In this document: piece by piece, positions 5,161 through 5,855 of the stretch
How positions within the stretch are numbered: position 1 is the first letter of the stretch
How the letters are laid out: every line of letters starts with the position of its first letter
Origin: Clostridia bacterium
GTDB lineage: Bacteria; Bacillota; Clostridia; Oscillospirales; CAG-272
Direction of reading: 5' to 3'
DNA length: 5,855 nucleotides
Assembly: GCA_017452335.1 (NCBI GenBank)
Contig: JAFTMP010000008.1
Span: forward strand, 1-5,855
Made by a program: the position numbers and the translations under genes
Notes under the pieces: model-generated
Told to the model about the DNA's origin: nothing
What the model saw: only the letters and a program-made list of their open reading frames with translations
Databases searched by the model: none

Positions 5161-5261
5161 CCTTCGGGTTTTGAGCAGTGATATTCACCACAAAACTCGT
5201 GTAGTGAATATCATTCGTCGTAAGACGAATAGTACTGCGTAGCAATTGAACCCGGCAAAGG
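5161..5261. repeat. nested palindromic (MITE-like) element
   Basis: This non-coding ~101-bp segment is built from nested inverted repeats. The outer arms are CCTT plus CGGGTT (5161-5170) against AACCCG (5249-5254) and AAGG (5258-5261). Next inside, GCAGT (5175-5179) pairs with ACTGC (5234-5238). Two hairpins sit in the middle: TGATATTCAC / GTGAATATCA (5179-5188 with 5204-5213, extendable by three pairs after a mismatch) and ATTCGTC / GACGAAT (5213-5219 with 5224-5230, loop GTAA). The whole can fold as a closed stem carrying two hairpins on either strand. It has no ORF and no visible target-site duplication. I recall similar TGATATTCAC palindromes scattered in genomes of Oscillospiraceae relatives, which suggests a dispersed element, but only one copy is present here. 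Alternatives are a structured RNA or a protein-binding site. Confidence 0.6.
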
Positions 5262-5264
5262 CAA

Positions 5265-5300
5265 ATAAAACTGCGAGACTTCCTTAGGGGAAGTCTCGCA
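5265..5300 (-). terminator. intrinsic terminator of the partial exported-protein gene
   Basis: A perfect 12-bp stem (TGCGAGACTTCC with its complement; 5272-5283 and 5289-5300) with a 5-nt loop lies 21 nt after the stop at 5322. On the - strand it is followed by GTTTTATTT (to about 5263), a moderate U-tract. The + strand side lacks a T-run, so it works for the - strand gene. Confidence 0.85.
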
Positions 5301-5321
5301 AAGGGGCATTTTATATACAGT

Positions 5322-5855
5322 TTAATTTGCAGAGGATACCCAATCGGGGGCGCTGACAGTCACGTTGCCGTTAAAATCACTGAAGGAATACTTGATGGTG
5401 GAGCTCAGAGAACGCTCGGAGGACTGTGCTGCCATCTTGGCTTCCATACCGGCAAAATAGCCATCCTCGGTCAGATACAGAAGCATTTCACCGCTGGTGC
5501 TGTCAAAATCCGATTCAAAATCCTGCTCTTCGAACTTTGCAAAGCCCTCATCCTCCATGCAGATGCGGGCAAGATCGGTGTAGGTGCCGTAGAAGGACAG
5601 CACATAAAGACCGTCTTCAAGATCGATATCATATTCTGTAGCGCAGAATCTGGTAAACAGATTTTCGTAAGAAGTAATGCTTAAGCCGGAGGAAAGTATC
5701 TGCATGACGGTGGTGGAGATGGTAAGCTCGCTTTCACCCTCGCCTGTACCGATGGAGGAGGTGTTGTCCTCTTTGGAGGTCCGCTTTTCGTAGACTTTAT
5801 TGCCCGTATAATAGCGCTCCACCGTTCCGCTGCTTTCACCGTAGGTCAGCAGAGC
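5322..5855 (-). CDS. probable exported or lipoprotein of unknown function (5' end outside window)
   Basis: The frame is open from the right edge of the window to TAA at 5324-5322, giving the last 177 residues; a GTG at 5822-5820 is an internal valine, not the start, since the frame runs on upstream without a ribosome site. The visible part begins ALLTYGESSGTVERYYTGNK. It is acidic, serine/threonine rich, lacks hydrophobic helices and looks beta-rich, with a middle helical region (VMQILSSGLSITSYENLFTRF). The order 'YYTGNKVYEKRT ... MLLYLTEDGYFAGMEAKM ... STIKYSFSDFNGNVTVSAPDWV' resembles the LolA/LppX-like (DUF6612-type) lipoproteins of clostridia, in which a late 'Y/FSDFN' strand precedes a short proline-containing end; this is a weak recognition. 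The signal peptide or lipobox that would settle export is outside the window. It ends with its own terminator at 5265-5300. Confidence 0.6.
   Translation of the reverse strand, partial: ALLTYGESSGTVERYYTGNKVYEKRTSKEDNTSSIGTGEGESELTISTTVMQILSSGLSITSYENLFTRFCATEYDIDLEDGLYVLSFYGTYTDLARICMEDEGFAKFEEQDFESDFDSTSGEMLLYLTEDGYFAGMEAKMAAQSSERSLSSTIKYSFSDFNGNVTVSAPDWVSSAN

Noticed and set aside
5161..5261. CRISPR repeat, tRNA or riboswitch reading of the palindromic segment
   Set aside because: There is a single copy with no spacers, no tRNA cloverleaf with an acceptor/T-loop, and it lies upstream of the promoter rather than in a leader.

Overview
The window looks like chromosomal DNA of a Gram-positive clostridial bacterium, most likely from the Oscillospiraceae/Ruminococcaceae side of the class (inference). 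The reasons are strong AGGAGG-type ribosome binding sites, sigma-A promoters with 17-bp spacers and TGn extended -10 boxes, intrinsic terminators with T-runs, a phage holin of clostridial type, a stand-alone RNA polymerase alpha-CTD-like protein, and a dispersed-repeat-like palindromic element. No rRNA, tRNA, CRISPR array, transposase or integrase is visible.

Layout. Positions 1-428 (+) are the end of a phage-type operon: the tail of a coiled-coil protein, then a small holin-like protein with a TTG start, closed by a perfect 15-bp hairpin (440-474) that faces genes converging from the other side. Positions 491-1661 (-) hold an AraC-family regulator followed 46 nt later by a 62-aa Cro/C1-type HTH protein, transcribed from an extended -10 promoter at 1696-1724. 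Positions 1828-2375 (-) hold a 125-aa protein that is essentially a free alpha-CTD, with its own promoter and terminator. Diverging from it is a + strand operon (promoter 2433-2461, terminator 3956-3991) of three tightly packed genes: a two-TM protein of 95 aa, an easily overlooked 45-aa single-TM protein, and a membrane-anchored PstS-like solute-binding protein. Positions 4057-5019 (-) encode a three-part protein: zinc ribbon, DUF2726 (nuclease-fold) domain, and C-terminal CFI-box domain, from a near-consensus promoter at 5102-5130. Upstream of that promoter is a ~101-bp nested palindrome (5161-5261). A partial - strand gene for a probable exported or lipoprotein of unknown function (5322-5855) runs off the right edge; its terminator is at 5265-5300.

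How the parts relate. The three-gene + operon is the only clear multi-gene unit with a shared theme (cell envelope: two small membrane proteins and an extracytoplasmic binding domain). The alpha-CTD-like gene diverges from it, and both promoters carry A/T tracts just upstream of -35, the kind of site an alpha-CTD binds, so regulation of the operon and/or itself by the alpha-CTD protein is a testable idea, not a demonstrated one. The AraC/Xre pair and the phage-type operon share a bidirectional terminator but have no other visible link. The most unusual items are the free alpha-CTD, the zinc ribbon-DUF2726-CFI-box fusion, the PstS-like protein that seems to lack an aspartate expected for phosphate binding, the unlisted 45-aa membrane gene, and the palindromic element.
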